Positions 7,336 to 16,006 are shown, counted from the stretch's first letter. The stretch: DNA of 52,389 nucleotides from Lachnospiraceae bacterium UBA7589 (GCA_002476495.1 DLKL01000018.1:1-52389); one strand, 5' to 3'. Numbers and translations are program-made. Notes: generated by a model not told the origin, from the sequence alone.

Positions 7336-8343
7336 ATGTACAGGGAAATCAGTAAAGAAGATATATTATATGAATACCAGCAGACAAGGTTAAGAAACAA
7401 CCGGCTTTTACAGGAAAGACGGAATGAAATATATTCTGCCATCCCCCGTATTTCCGAAATTGACCAGGAATCTGCCCTGTCATATGTTAATTTTGCCAGA
7501 GAGAAAATTATGGGCATCTCCACAGGAAATCTTAAAGACATATCTGCCATTAACAAAAATCTGGAAGTGGAAAAGACGCACCTGTTATTAGAGAACGGTT
7601 ACCCGGCAGACTATCTAATGCCTGTTTACGATTGCCCGCTATGTCAGGACACAGGTTATATAAATCAGGAAAAATGTACATGCTATATAGATAAACTAAT
7701 TAACTGCCTTTATCTCCAGTCTAATCTCAGAAATATACTCGACAGGGAGAATTTTGATACCTTTTCCACAGAATATTACAGCAAAAAGCCTGTGGAGAAC
7801 CGTCAGTTTTCCCCTTATGACAATATAAAAAATGTTATCCAGCGTTCAAAGGAATTTACAGCCTCCTTTGAGGCTCTCTCTTCAGGCAGAGGAAATATAT
7901 TGATATACGGCGAGACCGGTCTCGGTAAAACCTTTTTAACTAACTGTATTGCAAAGGAGCTTCTGGACAAAAAGCACTCTGTTCTTTACCTTTCTTCCAA
8001 TGAGCTTTTTGAAAATGTTCTTGCCGGTTATATTATGCAGCAAAAAACAGAGCTTGAAGATTTATATAAATACCTATATAATTGTGAATTGCTGGTAATC
8101 GACGATCTCGGCACAGAGCTTACAAATAACTTTGTGCTATCCCAGCTATTTGAGCTTATTAACCAGCGTGAGCTTGGTGGAATGTCAACTCTTATTTCCA
8201 CTAATCTTAGCATGAAACAACTCAGGGACCGATATTCCGAGAGAATAATGTCCAGGATAATTGCTAATTACACCGTATTTAACATATACGGTGAAAATAT
8301 AAGGTACCAAAAAAGGAAAAAAGCTATTAATTCAACTACTTAA
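7336..8343 (+). CDS. DnaI/DnaC-like helicase loader ATPase
   Basis: A 335-residue AAA+ ATPase of the DnaC/DnaI type, which delivers the replicative DNA helicase to DNA. An N-terminal helical region is followed by a cysteine cluster (Cys100, 103, 114 and 116, in CPLCQDTG and CTC) that fits the zinc-binding module of DnaI. The ATPase has Walker A GETGLGKTF at 192-200, Walker B LLVIDDLGTE, a sensor region STNLSMKQL and an arginine-rich box (RDRYSERIMSRI). Length matches DnaI (about 310) more than E. coli DnaC (245). The gene is in one operon with the DnaD-domain gene upstream and prs downstream. The symbol is left blank because DnaI and DnaC naming is mixed in clostridia. Confidence 0.9.
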   Translation: MYREISKEDILYEYQQTRLRNNRLLQERRNEIYSAIPRISEIDQESALSYVNFAREKIMGISTGNLKDISAINKNLEVEKTHLLLENGYPADYLMPVYDCPLCQDTGYINQEKCTCYIDKLINCLYLQSNLRNILDRENFDTFSTEYYSKKPVENRQFSPYDNIKNVIQRSKEFTASFEALSSGRGNILIYGETGLGKTFLTNCIAKELLDKKHSVLYLSSNELFENVLAGYIMQQKTELEDLYKYLYNCELLVIDDLGTELTNNFVLSQLFELINQRELGGMSTLISTNLSMKQLRDRYSERIMSRIIANYTVFNIYGENIRYQKRKKAINSTT

Positions 8344-8360
8344 GCTATGGAGGAAAAATC

Positions 8361-9569
8361 ATGCCTGATTCAAGTAAACTAATTAATGTACCGGTAGGAA
8401 AGCTGGGGATTATTCCCTTAGAAAGCAGCAAGCTTCTGGGGGAAAAGGTTGACAATTACATTTCCAAATGGAGAGCAGAAAGACATAATGCCCATAAGGA
8501 CAGTATAACCTTTGCCGGATATGAGAAGGATTCCTATATCTTAAAATCCACATGTCCTCGTTTTGGTTCAGGGGAAGCAAAGGGTATGCTTTTGGAATCT
8601 GTCCGTGGAACTGACCTGTATCTTCTGGTTGATGTGGTAAATCACAGCATAACCTATAATATATGCGGACAGGCCAATATGATGTCACCGGATGATCATT
8701 ATTCCGACTTGAAAAGACTCATTGCAGCTATAGGTGGAAAGTGCAATCACCTTACCGTAATTATGCCTTTCCTATACGAAAGCAGACAGCATAAACGTTC
8801 AGGAAGGGAATCTCTGGATTGTGCCATGGCACTCCAGGAGCTTGTAGCTATGGGAGTTGATAATATAATCACCTTTGATGCCCACGATCCACGTGTTCAG
8901 AATGCTATACCAAGCAGTGGCTTTGAAAATATTATGCCCACTTATCAGTTTATTAAAACCCTGCTCCGTTCCACCCCTGATCTGGAGCTTGACAGCAAAC
9001 ACATGATGGTTATAAGTCCTGATGAAGGAGCCATGAACAGGGCAATATATTTTGCCAACCACCTGGGTGTAGATGTTGGTATGTTCTATAAGAGAAGAGA
9101 CTATACTACAATTGTCAACGGAAAAAATCCTATAGTAGCCCATGAATTTCTTGGCGATGACGTAGAAGGCAAGGATGTTATTATAGTTGATGATATGATT
9201 GCATCAGGAGAAAGCATGCTGGACGTGGCAAAGCAGCTAAAATCCCGCAAGGCAAGACGTGTCTATGCCCTTGCAACCTTCGGGCTTTTCACTGCGGGTC
9301 TTGATATATTTGATAAGGCTCACAAGGAAGGAATTATTGAAAAGGTTATAACAACCAATCTTACTTACCAGAAGCCTGAGCTTTTTGACAAGCCTTGGTA
9401 TGGCAGTGCGGATTTGTCAAAGTATATTGCAACCCTTATTGACCACCTTAACCACAATGCCTCAATAAGCTCTCTTATTGACCAGACCGAGCGTATTCAG
9501 GCACGTATTCAGGAATACAAGGAAAAGGGTACAATTTCAGATAATTATGTGGCACCAACAGTAGATTAG
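8361..9569 (+). CDS. prs: Ribose-phosphate pyrophosphokinase, long form
   Basis: PRPP synthetase makes PRPP from ribose 5-phosphate and ATP for nucleotide, NAD, His and Trp synthesis. The product is 402 residues, compared with about 315 for the usual bacterial enzyme; the extra length is mainly an N-terminal segment of about 60-70 residues and a C-terminal extension. Core motifs remain: the ATP loop region ESRQHKRSGRESL, VDNIITFDAHDPR, the catalytic flexible loop FYKRRDYT, and the PRPP-binding loop VIIVDDMIASGES. A GGAGG site lies ahead of ATG 8361. It is the last gene of the helicase-loader operon, and a strong terminator follows. PRPP is also the co-substrate of nadC and apt, both in this window. 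Whether this form is fully active or has a changed regulation cannot be told from sequence. Confidence 0.9.
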   Translation: MPDSSKLINVPVGKLGIIPLESSKLLGEKVDNYISKWRAERHNAHKDSITFAGYEKDSYILKSTCPRFGSGEAKGMLLESVRGTDLYLLVDVVNHSITYNICGQANMMSPDDHYSDLKRLIAAIGGKCNHLTVIMPFLYESRQHKRSGRESLDCAMALQELVAMGVDNIITFDAHDPRVQNAIPSSGFENIMPTYQFIKTLLRSTPDLELDSKHMMVISPDEGAMNRAIYFANHLGVDVGMFYKRRDYTTIVNGKNPIVAHEFLGDDVEGKDVIIVDDMIASGESMLDVAKQLKSRKARRVYALATFGLFTAGLDIFDKAHKEGIIEKVITTNLTYQKPELFDKPWYGSADLSKYIATLIDHLNHNASISSLIDQTERIQARIQEYKEKGTISDNYVAPTVD

Positions 9570-9584
9570 AGCCTTATGATAAAA

Positions 9585-9640
9585 GGAGGGGCTCTCGCTT
9601 TAACGATTGATAAATCGTGAAGCGGGAGCCTCTTTTCAAT
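9585..9640 (+). terminator. Strong terminator after prs
   Basis: GGGGCTCTCGCTT (9588-9600) pairs with AAGCGGGAGCCTC (9620-9632) with two G-T pairs; inside it ACGATT and AATCGT extend the hairpin around a GATA loop. TTTT follows. It closes the 6196-9569 operon. Confidence 0.9.
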
Positions 9641-9697
9641 TTGCCCCTCTTGTACCGTTTAGCGACAACTCCAATCAATATCCACCGTAAGTAATAA

Positions 9698-9720
9698 ACA
9701 AAACAGCGAATTCTTTCGCT
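9698..9720 (-). terminator. Terminator after the MATE gene
   Basis: On the minus strand AGCGAA (9720-9715), a 4-base loop and TTCGCT (9710-9705) are followed by GTTTTGTTT. Short but well placed just past the MATE stop. Confidence 0.7.
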
Positions 9721-9729
9721 ATATCCGGT

Positions 9730-11070
9730 TCAATCCGGGGCCGGTATTTTCTTCATAGTGATTACCAATACGATTGCGAGCAATGCATTAACAGCACCTG
9801 AAAGCAGTGGCATAAGGCACACTCCATCCAGTCCCATAGATGGAACCATGATTAAAAGTCCGGCAAGAGGAAATACCAGTGTTCCCATGACGGATACAAT
9901 CAAAGATCTTCCTGCCTGTCCCAGAGCAGTCAGGAATCCGGACAGACAGCCATCTACCCAGTTTACCAGATAAGACAATGAATACAGACTCATTGCATGG
10001 ATGCTGAGTGTCAGCAATTCTGTATCTCCGGGCTTTACAAAGAACGGAACAACAAAAGCTCCACAATACCTAAGGATAAGACATACCGCTAAGGAAAGAA
10101 CCGCCGCAACAGCAAGTACCCATTTTTCCAAAGTCCAGACTTTTTTATAAAGCCCTGCTCCATTACAATAACTTATAGCCGGCTGAATAGAATCAACCAT
10201 ACCAAACAGCATGGATGCTACAAGACTTTCCACATACATCACAACCGACATCGCCGCTACGGCTGTTGCACCTCCCACAGAAAGCAGAACAATATTCAAA
10301 ATAAACGAAAAAACGGAGCCGGCAATACTTCCAAAAAACTCAGAAGAACCATTCGCCACAAGCCGGGCAAGCTGTTTGAAAGGGATGCTTCCGTCAACAA
10401 ACTTCAAACTCAGTCTGTTCCTGACAAAGGGATAAAATGCCATTACCGTACCAGCCGATATACTGATACAGCTTGCAAGAGCTGCCGCCCAGATACCTTT
10501 TCTTAAAACTACAATCAATAAAAAATCCAATACTATATTAAGTACGGCCGTTACAACATTAAGTACCATGCTATAGTTTTGCTTTCCGCAAATCCTGAGA
10601 TAATTATCAACAGCAAAAAACACTATAATAAGCGGAGCAAAAACAGCATACACCCGTATATATTCAATGCTGTATTGTAAAGCATATCCCCCAGCTCCCA
10701 TCAACTTCAACAGTGGTTTACATAAGAAAAAGAATACCATGCCAATTAAAAATGACATACCCACAATGACCTTAACACATACACTAAATGTACGGTTTGC
10801 CCTGTCATTATCTTTGCGTCCCAGCAGGGTTGCCAGCTGAACGGAGGAGCCAGTTGCAATCAACTCTGCAAGAGCAAAAGCAATGGCAATCAGCGGCATC
10901 ACCAGGTTCACCGCAGCCAAAGCATCCGAACCGATACAATGCCCAACAAAAATTCCATCGGCTATGGAATACAATCCACTGAAAATCATACTAAGTGCAG
11001 CAGGGACCGCACATTTAAGCAAAAGCTTTGCCGGTGGCAGCTTCTCAAACATCAAATAATCTTCTTCCAC
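9730..11070 (-). CDS. MATE-family multidrug efflux transporter
   Basis: A 446-residue membrane protein with about 12 hydrophobic helices in two repeated halves. The start PPAKLLLKCAVPAALSMIFSGLYSIADGIFVGHCIGSDALAAVNL is typical of MATE exporters, with Gly-Asp/Ser and Pro at the conserved helix-1 positions; the second half begins near KQLARLVANGSSEFFGSIAGS. MATE proteins export drugs or other organic cations using a proton or sodium gradient. I chose GTG 11070, which has AAGGAG seven bases upstream; an internal ATG (residue 7) is less well placed. It follows a marR-type regulator on the same strand by 64 bases, so it is probably controlled by it. Substrate unknown. It starts the accessory stretch between prs and rlmD. 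Confidence 0.92.
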   Translation of the reverse strand: MEEDYLMFEKLPPAKLLLKCAVPAALSMIFSGLYSIADGIFVGHCIGSDALAAVNLVMPLIAIAFALAELIATGSSVQLATLLGRKDNDRANRTFSVCVKVIVGMSFLIGMVFFFLCKPLLKLMGAGGYALQYSIEYIRVYAVFAPLIIVFFAVDNYLRICGKQNYSMVLNVVTAVLNIVLDFLLIVVLRKGIWAAALASCISISAGTVMAFYPFVRNRLSLKFVDGSIPFKQLARLVANGSSEFFGSIAGSVFSFILNIVLLSVGGATAVAAMSVVMYVESLVASMLFGMVDSIQPAISYCNGAGLYKKVWTLEKWVLAVAAVLSLAVCLILRYCGAFVVPFFVKPGDTELLTLSIHAMSLYSLSYLVNWVDGCLSGFLTALGQAGRSLIVSVMGTLVFPLAGLLIMVPSMGLDGVCLMPLLSGAVNALLAIVLVITMKKIPAPD

Positions 11071-11134
11071 AAATGATCTCCTTTTATTTCACCAGTAATT
11101 ACGTCCTGAGTAACCCATGTTAATACCACAGGAA

Positions 11135-11593
11135 CTATAATTTTTCCTTACTGTTATCTTCGTGTTTCTTAAAATATTTATCAAGCTTTGATACGAAAAG
11201 TTCAAATTCCGATACAAAATCAGGTGAACATTCTTTCAATGTTTCCGTGATTGCCTCTTCCTCCACAGCATAGATATCAGCCAGAACTTCCTTAGTATAC
11301 GATTTCCCTTTATCCGTCAGACGAATTTCCTTCTCTCTTCTTGTACCCTGTACACGCTCTAGTGTAAGGTAGCCTTCTTTTTCACACCGTTTCACAATCG
11401 TATTAAGTGTAGTTCGGGGTAACATCCATTCTTCCTGCAGACTCTTCTGTGTATGCGTTTTTCCATCATCAAGTGCATACAAAAAAACTGTCATATTTCC
11501 TTCAACACCGGATAATTTTCCCCCCTGTACATAAAGGCCGTCCAGATAATTCATTGCATTGATCAGTCTTCGTACATATTCTCTGTTAGACAT
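11135..11593 (-). CDS. MarR-family transcriptional regulator
   Basis: A 152-residue winged-helix regulator. The DNA-binding part runs from about residue 45 to 105: helix KSLQEEWMLPRTTLNTIVKRCEKEGYLTL followed by the wing ERVQGTRREKEIRLTDKG, which is the classic MarR signature. The C-terminal helices (AVEEEAITETL, SEFELFVSKLDKYF) would form the dimer interface. It is transcribed into the MATE exporter gene, the usual arrangement in which MarR represses a drug pump and its own gene. An almost perfect inverted repeat overlies its promoter, supporting autoregulation. GGAGGGG lies ahead of ATG 11593. Ligand unknown. Confidence 0.93.
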   Translation of the reverse strand: MSNREYVRRLINAMNYLDGLYVQGGKLSGVEGNMTVFLYALDDGKTHTQKSLQEEWMLPRTTLNTIVKRCEKEGYLTLERVQGTRREKEIRLTDKGKSYTKEVLADIYAVEEEAITETLKECSPDFVSEFELFVSKLDKYFKKHEDNSKEKL

Positions 11594-11608
11594 ATAGCCC
11601 CTCCATAA

Positions 11609-11654
11609 ATCCGATTTAGGATTTTAATATAATCCCAAATCGGATTCATGTCAA
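11609..11654 (-). promoter_or_regulatory. marR promoter with overlapping palindromic operator
   Basis: On the minus strand TTGACA (11654-11649), a 17-base spacer and TATATT (11631-11626) form a near-ideal promoter. A 15-base inverted repeat (11609-11623 and 11631-11645, 14 of 15 positions matching, 7-base centre) surrounds the -10, with arms reading ATCCGATTT-GGATT. A MarR dimer bound here would block polymerase. Confidence 0.75.
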
Positions 11655-11700
11655 TAAAAATTTTGTACACACCTGATAAACTTTATCTGTAAGTGCACAA

Positions 11701-11735
11701 AAGACAGAAAGTTTCTTCTTAAAACTTTCTGTCTT
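11701..11735. terminator. Perfect 14-bp hairpin, probable bidirectional terminator
   Basis: AAGACAGAAAGTTT (11701-11714) pairs perfectly with 11722-11735 around a 7-base loop. GGTTTT follows on the plus strand and TTTTG on the minus strand. It lies about 50 bases past the stop of the coding remnant at 11783-11980, so it was probably that gene's terminator. Confidence 0.65.
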
Positions 11736-11782
11736 GGTTTTCTCATAATAACTACAGTTATCAAATAACATTTCTATTACAA

Positions 11783-11980
11783 TCAAAAAAGATTAATCAA
11801 TTTCTGCCAGAAGGATAAATGAGCTTCAACCTTTTCCTCTTCATTAACGACTGTCACCGTTCTTTCGATTGCCTCTGTTTTAATTACAAACTGTACTGAA
11901 ATCACATTTGTATTCTTGTCAGAAATAAACGAGTGTACCTGTTCGTTATTACTGACAAATGTTCGCTGTAATATTATAAT
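11783..11980 (-). pseudogene. C-terminal remnant of an unknown gene
   Basis: The minus strand holds an open frame of 65 codons ending in a stop at 11783, with an in-frame stop at 11981-11983 and no ATG. The peptide has protein-like composition: QFVIKTEAIERTVTVVNEEE looks like alternating beta strands, and it ends in FWQKLINLF. A hairpin follows the stop, as for a real 3' end. I read it as the tail of a decayed gene. The wider gene-free stretch 11655-12140 holds nothing else that I can support; a 38-codon frame on the plus strand (12007-12123) has no usable start. Confidence 0.35.
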
Positions 11981-12140
11981 TTATTAGTAATACAAACCGG
12001 AATTGATATTTCATCTACTTTACAAAAGCTTTATTCGGATGGATAAAGAGAGAATTGTTCGTAACCGGAATGATTGCTCTGTCAGACAGAGTGTGGAAAG
12101 GATACGGAGATAATCTTTGTTGAAAAGTATATAGAGCCTA

Positions 12141-12180
12141 TTGACATATAAATGTTAATAGTGTATATATTGAATATATA
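12141..12180 (+). promoter_or_regulatory. gntR-ABC operon promoter with AT palindrome
   Basis: TTGACA (12141-12146), a 17-base spacer and TATATA (12164-12169). A perfect palindrome TATATATT-G-AATATATA covers 12164-12180, spanning the -10 and the start site, and could be the binding site of the GntR protein encoded about 120 bases downstream. The 12181-12295 leader is AT-rich with no gene. Confidence 0.6.
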
Positions 12181-12295
12181 TAATTTATTAAAATACAGAG
12201 GTAAGCATAGTATTTCTAAAATACATGATGAAAGACTGCACATAAAAAGAAATCTTTGTATTTTTGTAGATAAAATATAAAAAAGGAGTACAGGC

Positions 12296-12688
12296 ATGGA
12301 TATCATAATTTCGAATAATGCCAATAGTCCGATTTATGAACAAATCAAGGAGCAGATTAAGTTGCAGATACTGAATGGAGTCATGAAAGAAGGGGACGCC
12401 CTTCCGTCCATGCGGTTGCTTGCAAAAGAGCTTCGTATCAGTATCATCACCACAAAGCGTGCTTATGAAGAACTAGAGCGAGAGGGCTTCATTGAATCCT
12501 TCGTTGGACGGGGGAGCTTTGTGAAAGCCATGAATAAAGATGTGGTGAAGGAGAACTTGGTTTACGAAATCGAGACAATGTTAGAGGGTATAATTGAGAA
12601 GGCAGTTATCGCGGAGCTGTCTTTCGAGGAACTTACGGAGATCATGAAGCTTTTGTATGATGAAAGGATGTCATGTGGCAATGAATAA
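12296..12688 (+). CDS. GntR-family regulator, YtrA type
   Basis: A 130-residue short GntR regulator. The N-terminal winged helix is clear: SPIYEQIKEQIKLQILNGVM, GDALPSMRLLAKELRISIIT, TKRAYEELEREGFIESFVGRGSFV. The C-terminal extension is only about 50 residues and helical, which is the YtrA subfamily form; such regulators usually control an adjacent ABC transporter. AAAGGAG sits just before ATG 12296. The stop overlaps the start of the ABC ATPase gene, so the regulator and transporter are translationally linked. It probably represses its own operon through the palindrome at 12164-12180. In YtrA-type systems the inducer is often cell-wall antibiotics or bacteriocins; that is family knowledge, not seen here. 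Confidence 0.92.
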   Translation: MDIIISNNANSPIYEQIKEQIKLQILNGVMKEGDALPSMRLLAKELRISIITTKRAYEELEREGFIESFVGRGSFVKAMNKDVVKENLVYEIETMLEGIIEKAVIAELSFEELTEIMKLLYDERMSCGNE

Positions 12689-13589
12689 TGTATTAGAATT
12701 AAAGGATGTAACAAAGGACTACGGTGATTTCAAATTAGACAGTGTGAATCTAACCGTTGCAAAAGGTGGAATCTGTGGTTTCATCGGGCAAAATGGTGCC
12801 GGTAAAACTACAACCATTTCCTTAATACTTGATATTATTAAGAAGGATGCAGGTATCATTAGAGTATTCGGAGAGGATATGGAGAAGAATGCAGCAGCCT
12901 TGAAGGAACGAATTGGTGTTGTATTTGACGAGATGGGCTTTCATGATTTCATGACAGCCAAAGTGATTAGCAAAATGATGGCGAATATCTATAAGAACTG
13001 GGATGAGAAGCAATTCTTTACCTATTTGGAAAAATTCTCCCTTCCAAAGAAGAAGCGTTGCGGTGCATTTTCCCGTGGTATGCGAATGAAATTACAGATT
13101 GCAGTTGCTATGTCTCACGGAGCAGAGCTCCTTATAATGGATGAGCCAACCAGTGGTTTGGACCCAATAGTGAGAAATGAAATTTTACAGATTTTCCAAG
13201 AGTTTGTTATGGAAGAAAATCATACAATTCTGCTTTCTTCCCATATTACAGGAGATTTGGAACGTATTGCTGATGAAGTGGTGTTTATCAATAAGGGTAA
13301 GATTATTCTTGCCGGTAATAAGGATGAGATATTGGAAAGACATGGTATTATAAAGTGCAAGAATCATGAATTGGCAAGTATTGATGATAGTGACATCATT
13401 TCGATTCGTCCGACTTCATTTTGTACGGAAGTTTTAGTGGCAGATAGATGGGTGTGTGAGAGAAAATATCCGAACATGACTATGGAGCAGTCTACATTAG
13501 AGGATATCATGATTTTCTATGTAAATCGTGGTTCCGTGGTACATACTCCGTCTAGTCGTAGTGAAGAAGCATCTATGTCAGAGGCTTAA
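12675..13589 (+). CDS. ABC transporter ATP-binding protein
   Basis: About 304 residues. Walker A GQNGAGKTTT, signature SRGMRMKLQIAVAM (the SRGM variant typical of YtrB/BcrA-like exporters), Walker B LLIMDEPTSGLDP and switch HITGDLERIADEV are all present in order; the last 70 residues form an extra C-terminal domain. It would power the two permeases encoded next. The start could be GTG 12675, which has AAAGGA six bases upstream, or ATG 12681; both overlap the end of gntR. The gene set gntR-ATPase-two permeases resembles YtrABC-like exporters that respond to envelope stress. Substrate unknown. Confidence 0.92.
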   Translation: MAMNNVLELKDVTKDYGDFKLDSVNLTVAKGGICGFIGQNGAGKTTTISLILDIIKKDAGIIRVFGEDMEKNAAALKERIGVVFDEMGFHDFMTAKVISKMMANIYKNWDEKQFFTYLEKFSLPKKKRCGAFSRGMRMKLQIAVAMSHGAELLIMDEPTSGLDPIVRNEILQIFQEFVMEENHTILLSSHITGDLERIADEVVFINKGKIILAGNKDEILERHGIIKCKNHELASIDDSDIISIRPTSFCTEVLVADRWVCERKYPNMTMEQSTLEDIMIFYVNRGSVVHTPSSRSEEASMSEA

Positions 13590-13605
13590 GAGAAAGGACG
13601 TGGAT

Positions 13606-14382
13606 ATGATGAAAGGATTGTTGATAAAGGATTACTATTGTTTGAAAAAAAGCCTTCGTTCCTTTTTGCTTTTGACCATAGGTGTTATTATCATCGGAGT
13701 GATGTTTGCCCTTAGTATGCAGCATGGTAACATGGCTGTCGAGGCAGCGGAAATGGCAGAGAAATCGAGGCTTAATGAGGCGACAGTGTTTGATATGTTC
13801 CGAATTGCGGTATGGCTTGTGATAGTTATTCCTATGGCATTTGTAGGCAATGTGGTGGATTGCTTTAAGGAGGATATGCGTGCGGACTTTGGAAAGCTAT
13901 TGTTTAGTTTGCCGGTTTCTTCAAAGGAGATTGTTGGTGCAAGATATCTGGTGTGTATGCTTTATGGCCTGGTAAGCTTTGTGGGTGCAACCATTACCGC
14001 ATTATTTATATCCGGAGCTTCCGGTGAGTATCCTTTTTCTGAATTAATGTCCGTGGCGGTTATATTCGGCTCAGTTATGCTTGCCTATCTTAGTATTGTA
14101 ATGTGCTTCATTTATCAGTTAGGGGTGAAATATGCTGATTATATTCAGGCGGCACCGATTTTACTTGCCATTGTAGGAATCGGAATATTTGCAAGTAAGA
14201 AGATGTCCGCTATGGAGAAAGAAGCACTGAACCCTATGGTGGATAATATGTGGGACAATGTTAAAGCTTTTGTTCTGGGAAATGCATGGATCTTCCTTAT
14301 GATAACTGTTGTATTTCTTGTGATTACATACTTTGCATCCGTTAAGATTGTAGAGAAGAGAAGGGGGAAGGCAATATGTTAG
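13606..14382 (+). CDS. ABC-2 type permease, first subunit
   Basis: A 258-residue membrane protein with about six hydrophobic helices. The N-terminus MMKGLLIKDYYCLKKSLRSF and the later DMRADFGKLLFSLPVSSKEIVGARYL are typical of the ABC2_membrane_5 type permeases paired with SRGM-type ATPases. I chose ATG 13606 because AAAGGA lies eight bases upstream; the frame is open further upstream but overlaps the ATPase gene. It overlaps the next permease gene by seven bases. The two permeases are distant paralogues (both begin with a GLL-KDY motif), so they probably form a heterodimer. Confidence 0.9.
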   Translation: MMKGLLIKDYYCLKKSLRSFLLLTIGVIIIGVMFALSMQHGNMAVEAAEMAEKSRLNEATVFDMFRIAVWLVIVIPMAFVGNVVDCFKEDMRADFGKLLFSLPVSSKEIVGARYLVCMLYGLVSFVGATITALFISGASGEYPFSELMSVAVIFGSVMLAYLSIVMCFIYQLGVKYADYIQAAPILLAIVGIGIFASKKMSAMEKEALNPMVDNMWDNVKAFVLGNAWIFLMITVVFLVITYFASVKIVEKRRGKAIC

Positions 14383-15104
14383 GCTTGTTATATAAGGATT
14401 ATATTGCAGTTAAGGGAAAGTATTTCCTTATGGCTCTCTTGGGACAACTTTTCTTAGTGACTGTGCTTCGTTTGACCACGGTGGATGCGACCATGGATAA
14501 GCTTCTTCCACTATTGGTACTTATGGTACTGTTTGTGTTTTCAATACTGATTCCTTTTGTTTTTGAACTCTCTGTGATGAAAGTAGATGAAGGAAGAAAA
14601 CAAAAGCAGTACTTCTTAAGTCTTCCTGTTAGCAGAAGACAGTATATAGCTTCTAAGTACATATTTATTGCCATTGCATTCTATATCATTCAGTCTGTGG
14701 CAACCTTTGAATTTGTTGTATGTCAGGTAAACATGCAGTCAGAGGAAATGAAAGCAAACATGGGTAGTGTCCAGATGCTGGTACCTAACTTTATTGCTAT
14801 TTGCATGATTATCTGTGCTCTGGATCTTCCATTTTTTGCGGCAATGGGTGTGAAAAAGGGAATGGTGGCAAAGGAAGGAATCCTCTTTGTGGCATTCTTT
14901 TTAGTGGTTGCTTATCTTATGTTTGGTGATTTGTCTATTATAGAAAAGTTAGGTGTCATGCGGCTCATTGCGTATTTTACCAACCATCCGGAGATTATGC
15001 TTGTGGTGCAGGTAGTGACCCCTCTCGTAAGTATTACGTTATTCTATGTTTCGTATCTGATTTCAGCTCGGATTTTCGAGAGAAAGGAGTGGGAGGATGA
15101 ATAA
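14376..15104 (+). CDS. ABC-2 type permease, second subunit
   Basis: A 242-residue membrane protein with about six helices, related to the preceding permease: MLGLLYKDYIAVKGKYF at the start and GRKQKQYFLSLPVSRRQYIASKYIF in the first cytosolic loop. The ATG lies within the last codons of the preceding gene and has AAGGGGGAAGG upstream. It overlaps the following CPBP gene by eight bases. Together with the ATPase at 12675 and the permease at 13606 it should form one exporter. Confidence 0.9.
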   Translation: MLGLLYKDYIAVKGKYFLMALLGQLFLVTVLRLTTVDATMDKLLPLLVLMVLFVFSILIPFVFELSVMKVDEGRKQKQYFLSLPVSRRQYIASKYIFIAIAFYIIQSVATFEFVVCQVNMQSEEMKANMGSVQMLVPNFIAICMIICALDLPFFAAMGVKKGMVAKEGILFVAFFLVVAYLMFGDLSIIEKLGVMRLIAYFTNHPEIMLVVQVVTPLVSITLFYVSYLISARIFERKEWEDE

Positions 15105-16002
15105 GGCATTGACGATGAAGAGACTTGCCATCTATCTTGCAATCAGCTTCTTACTTGTATGGGTTCCTATGATTGCTTACTTTGCAGGTGATGGTACATA
15201 TGATAGTCCGATGATGCAGTTAATTCTTGCATACAGTATGCTGTGCCCAAGTATCGCGGTTCTCATAACAAGAAAGGTAACGAAGGAAGGAATTTCGGTT
15301 GTGGGAGAGAATTCCTTGCAGCTTGGAATTACTTTAAAAAATAAGAAATGGATATGGTTTGTGTTAGGCTTTATAGCACCATTTATCTACTGGGATATGG
15401 GACAGTTAATCTTTATGGCAATCTTTTCGGAAACCTATAATCCGGCAGGGTTTGATGCCATGGGAATTCCAAGAGCGGCACTCATTTTGCTTCCCCTTTC
15501 CGGAGTGACTACCGGTATTGTAGGTTCCATTGGAGCCTTGGGAGAAGAGATTGGATGGAGAACCTATCTCTATCCGAAACTAGAGAGTTTGATGGGACCG
15601 GTTGGTTCCGTTATTGTAGGCGGTATCATCTGGGGCGTATGGCATTATCCGGCTATCTATATGGGGCATGGCTTTGGTACTGGTTACTGGGGTGCACCAT
15701 GGAGTGGATTCTTTGTGTTTACATTTTCTTGTGTTACCATGGGTGCGTTGCTGTATCTGCTAACAAAGAAGACAGGTTCGGTATGGCCGGCAGCAATTAT
15801 GCATGCAGTGAATAATTCCGGAGCGAGGGCGTTAGGTACGTGCCTTAATACGGATGCATTGACCGGAATCTGGGCAGAGACACCGGTATACATTTTCATG
15901 GGTGATATTGTGTTGAATATTATGGGTATCATCGCAATCGTTATGATTGTGAAGATGGAGAAGCATCAAAGCAGATTACAATATAAAAAAAGTACATACT
16001 GA
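15097..16002 (+). CDS. CPBP-family intramembrane metalloprotease
   Basis: A 301-residue protein with about eight membrane helices and the three CPBP (Abi/CAAX protease) motifs: motif 1 LGEEIGWRTYLYPKL (EExxxR), motif 2 GVWHYPAIYMGHG (FxxxH-like, with His), and motif 3 AAIMHAVNN (HxxxN). Bacterial members include proteins that protect against bacteriocins or take part in peptide processing; others are uncharacterised. Its start overlaps the second permease by eight bases, so it belongs to the gntR-ABC operon. That pairing suggests a role in peptide antibiotic resistance or immunity, an inference from context. A strong terminator follows at 16161. Confidence 0.92.
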   Translation: MNKALTMKRLAIYLAISFLLVWVPMIAYFAGDGTYDSPMMQLILAYSMLCPSIAVLITRKVTKEGISVVGENSLQLGITLKNKKWIWFVLGFIAPFIYWDMGQLIFMAIFSETYNPAGFDAMGIPRAALILLPLSGVTTGIVGSIGALGEEIGWRTYLYPKLESLMGPVGSVIVGGIIWGVWHYPAIYMGHGFGTGYWGAPWSGFFVFTFSCVTMGALLYLLTKKTGSVWPAAIMHAVNNSGARALGTCLNTDALTGIWAETPVYIFMGDIVLNIMGIIAIVMIVKMEKHQSRLQYKKSTY

Positions 16003-16006
16003 ATTA

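Noticed and set aside
12082..12324. 80-residue minus-strand reading frame ahead of the gntR gene
   Set aside because: It runs through the AT-rich leader and promoter, has no ribosome binding site, and has a biased Phe/Ile/Tyr composition typical of chance frames.
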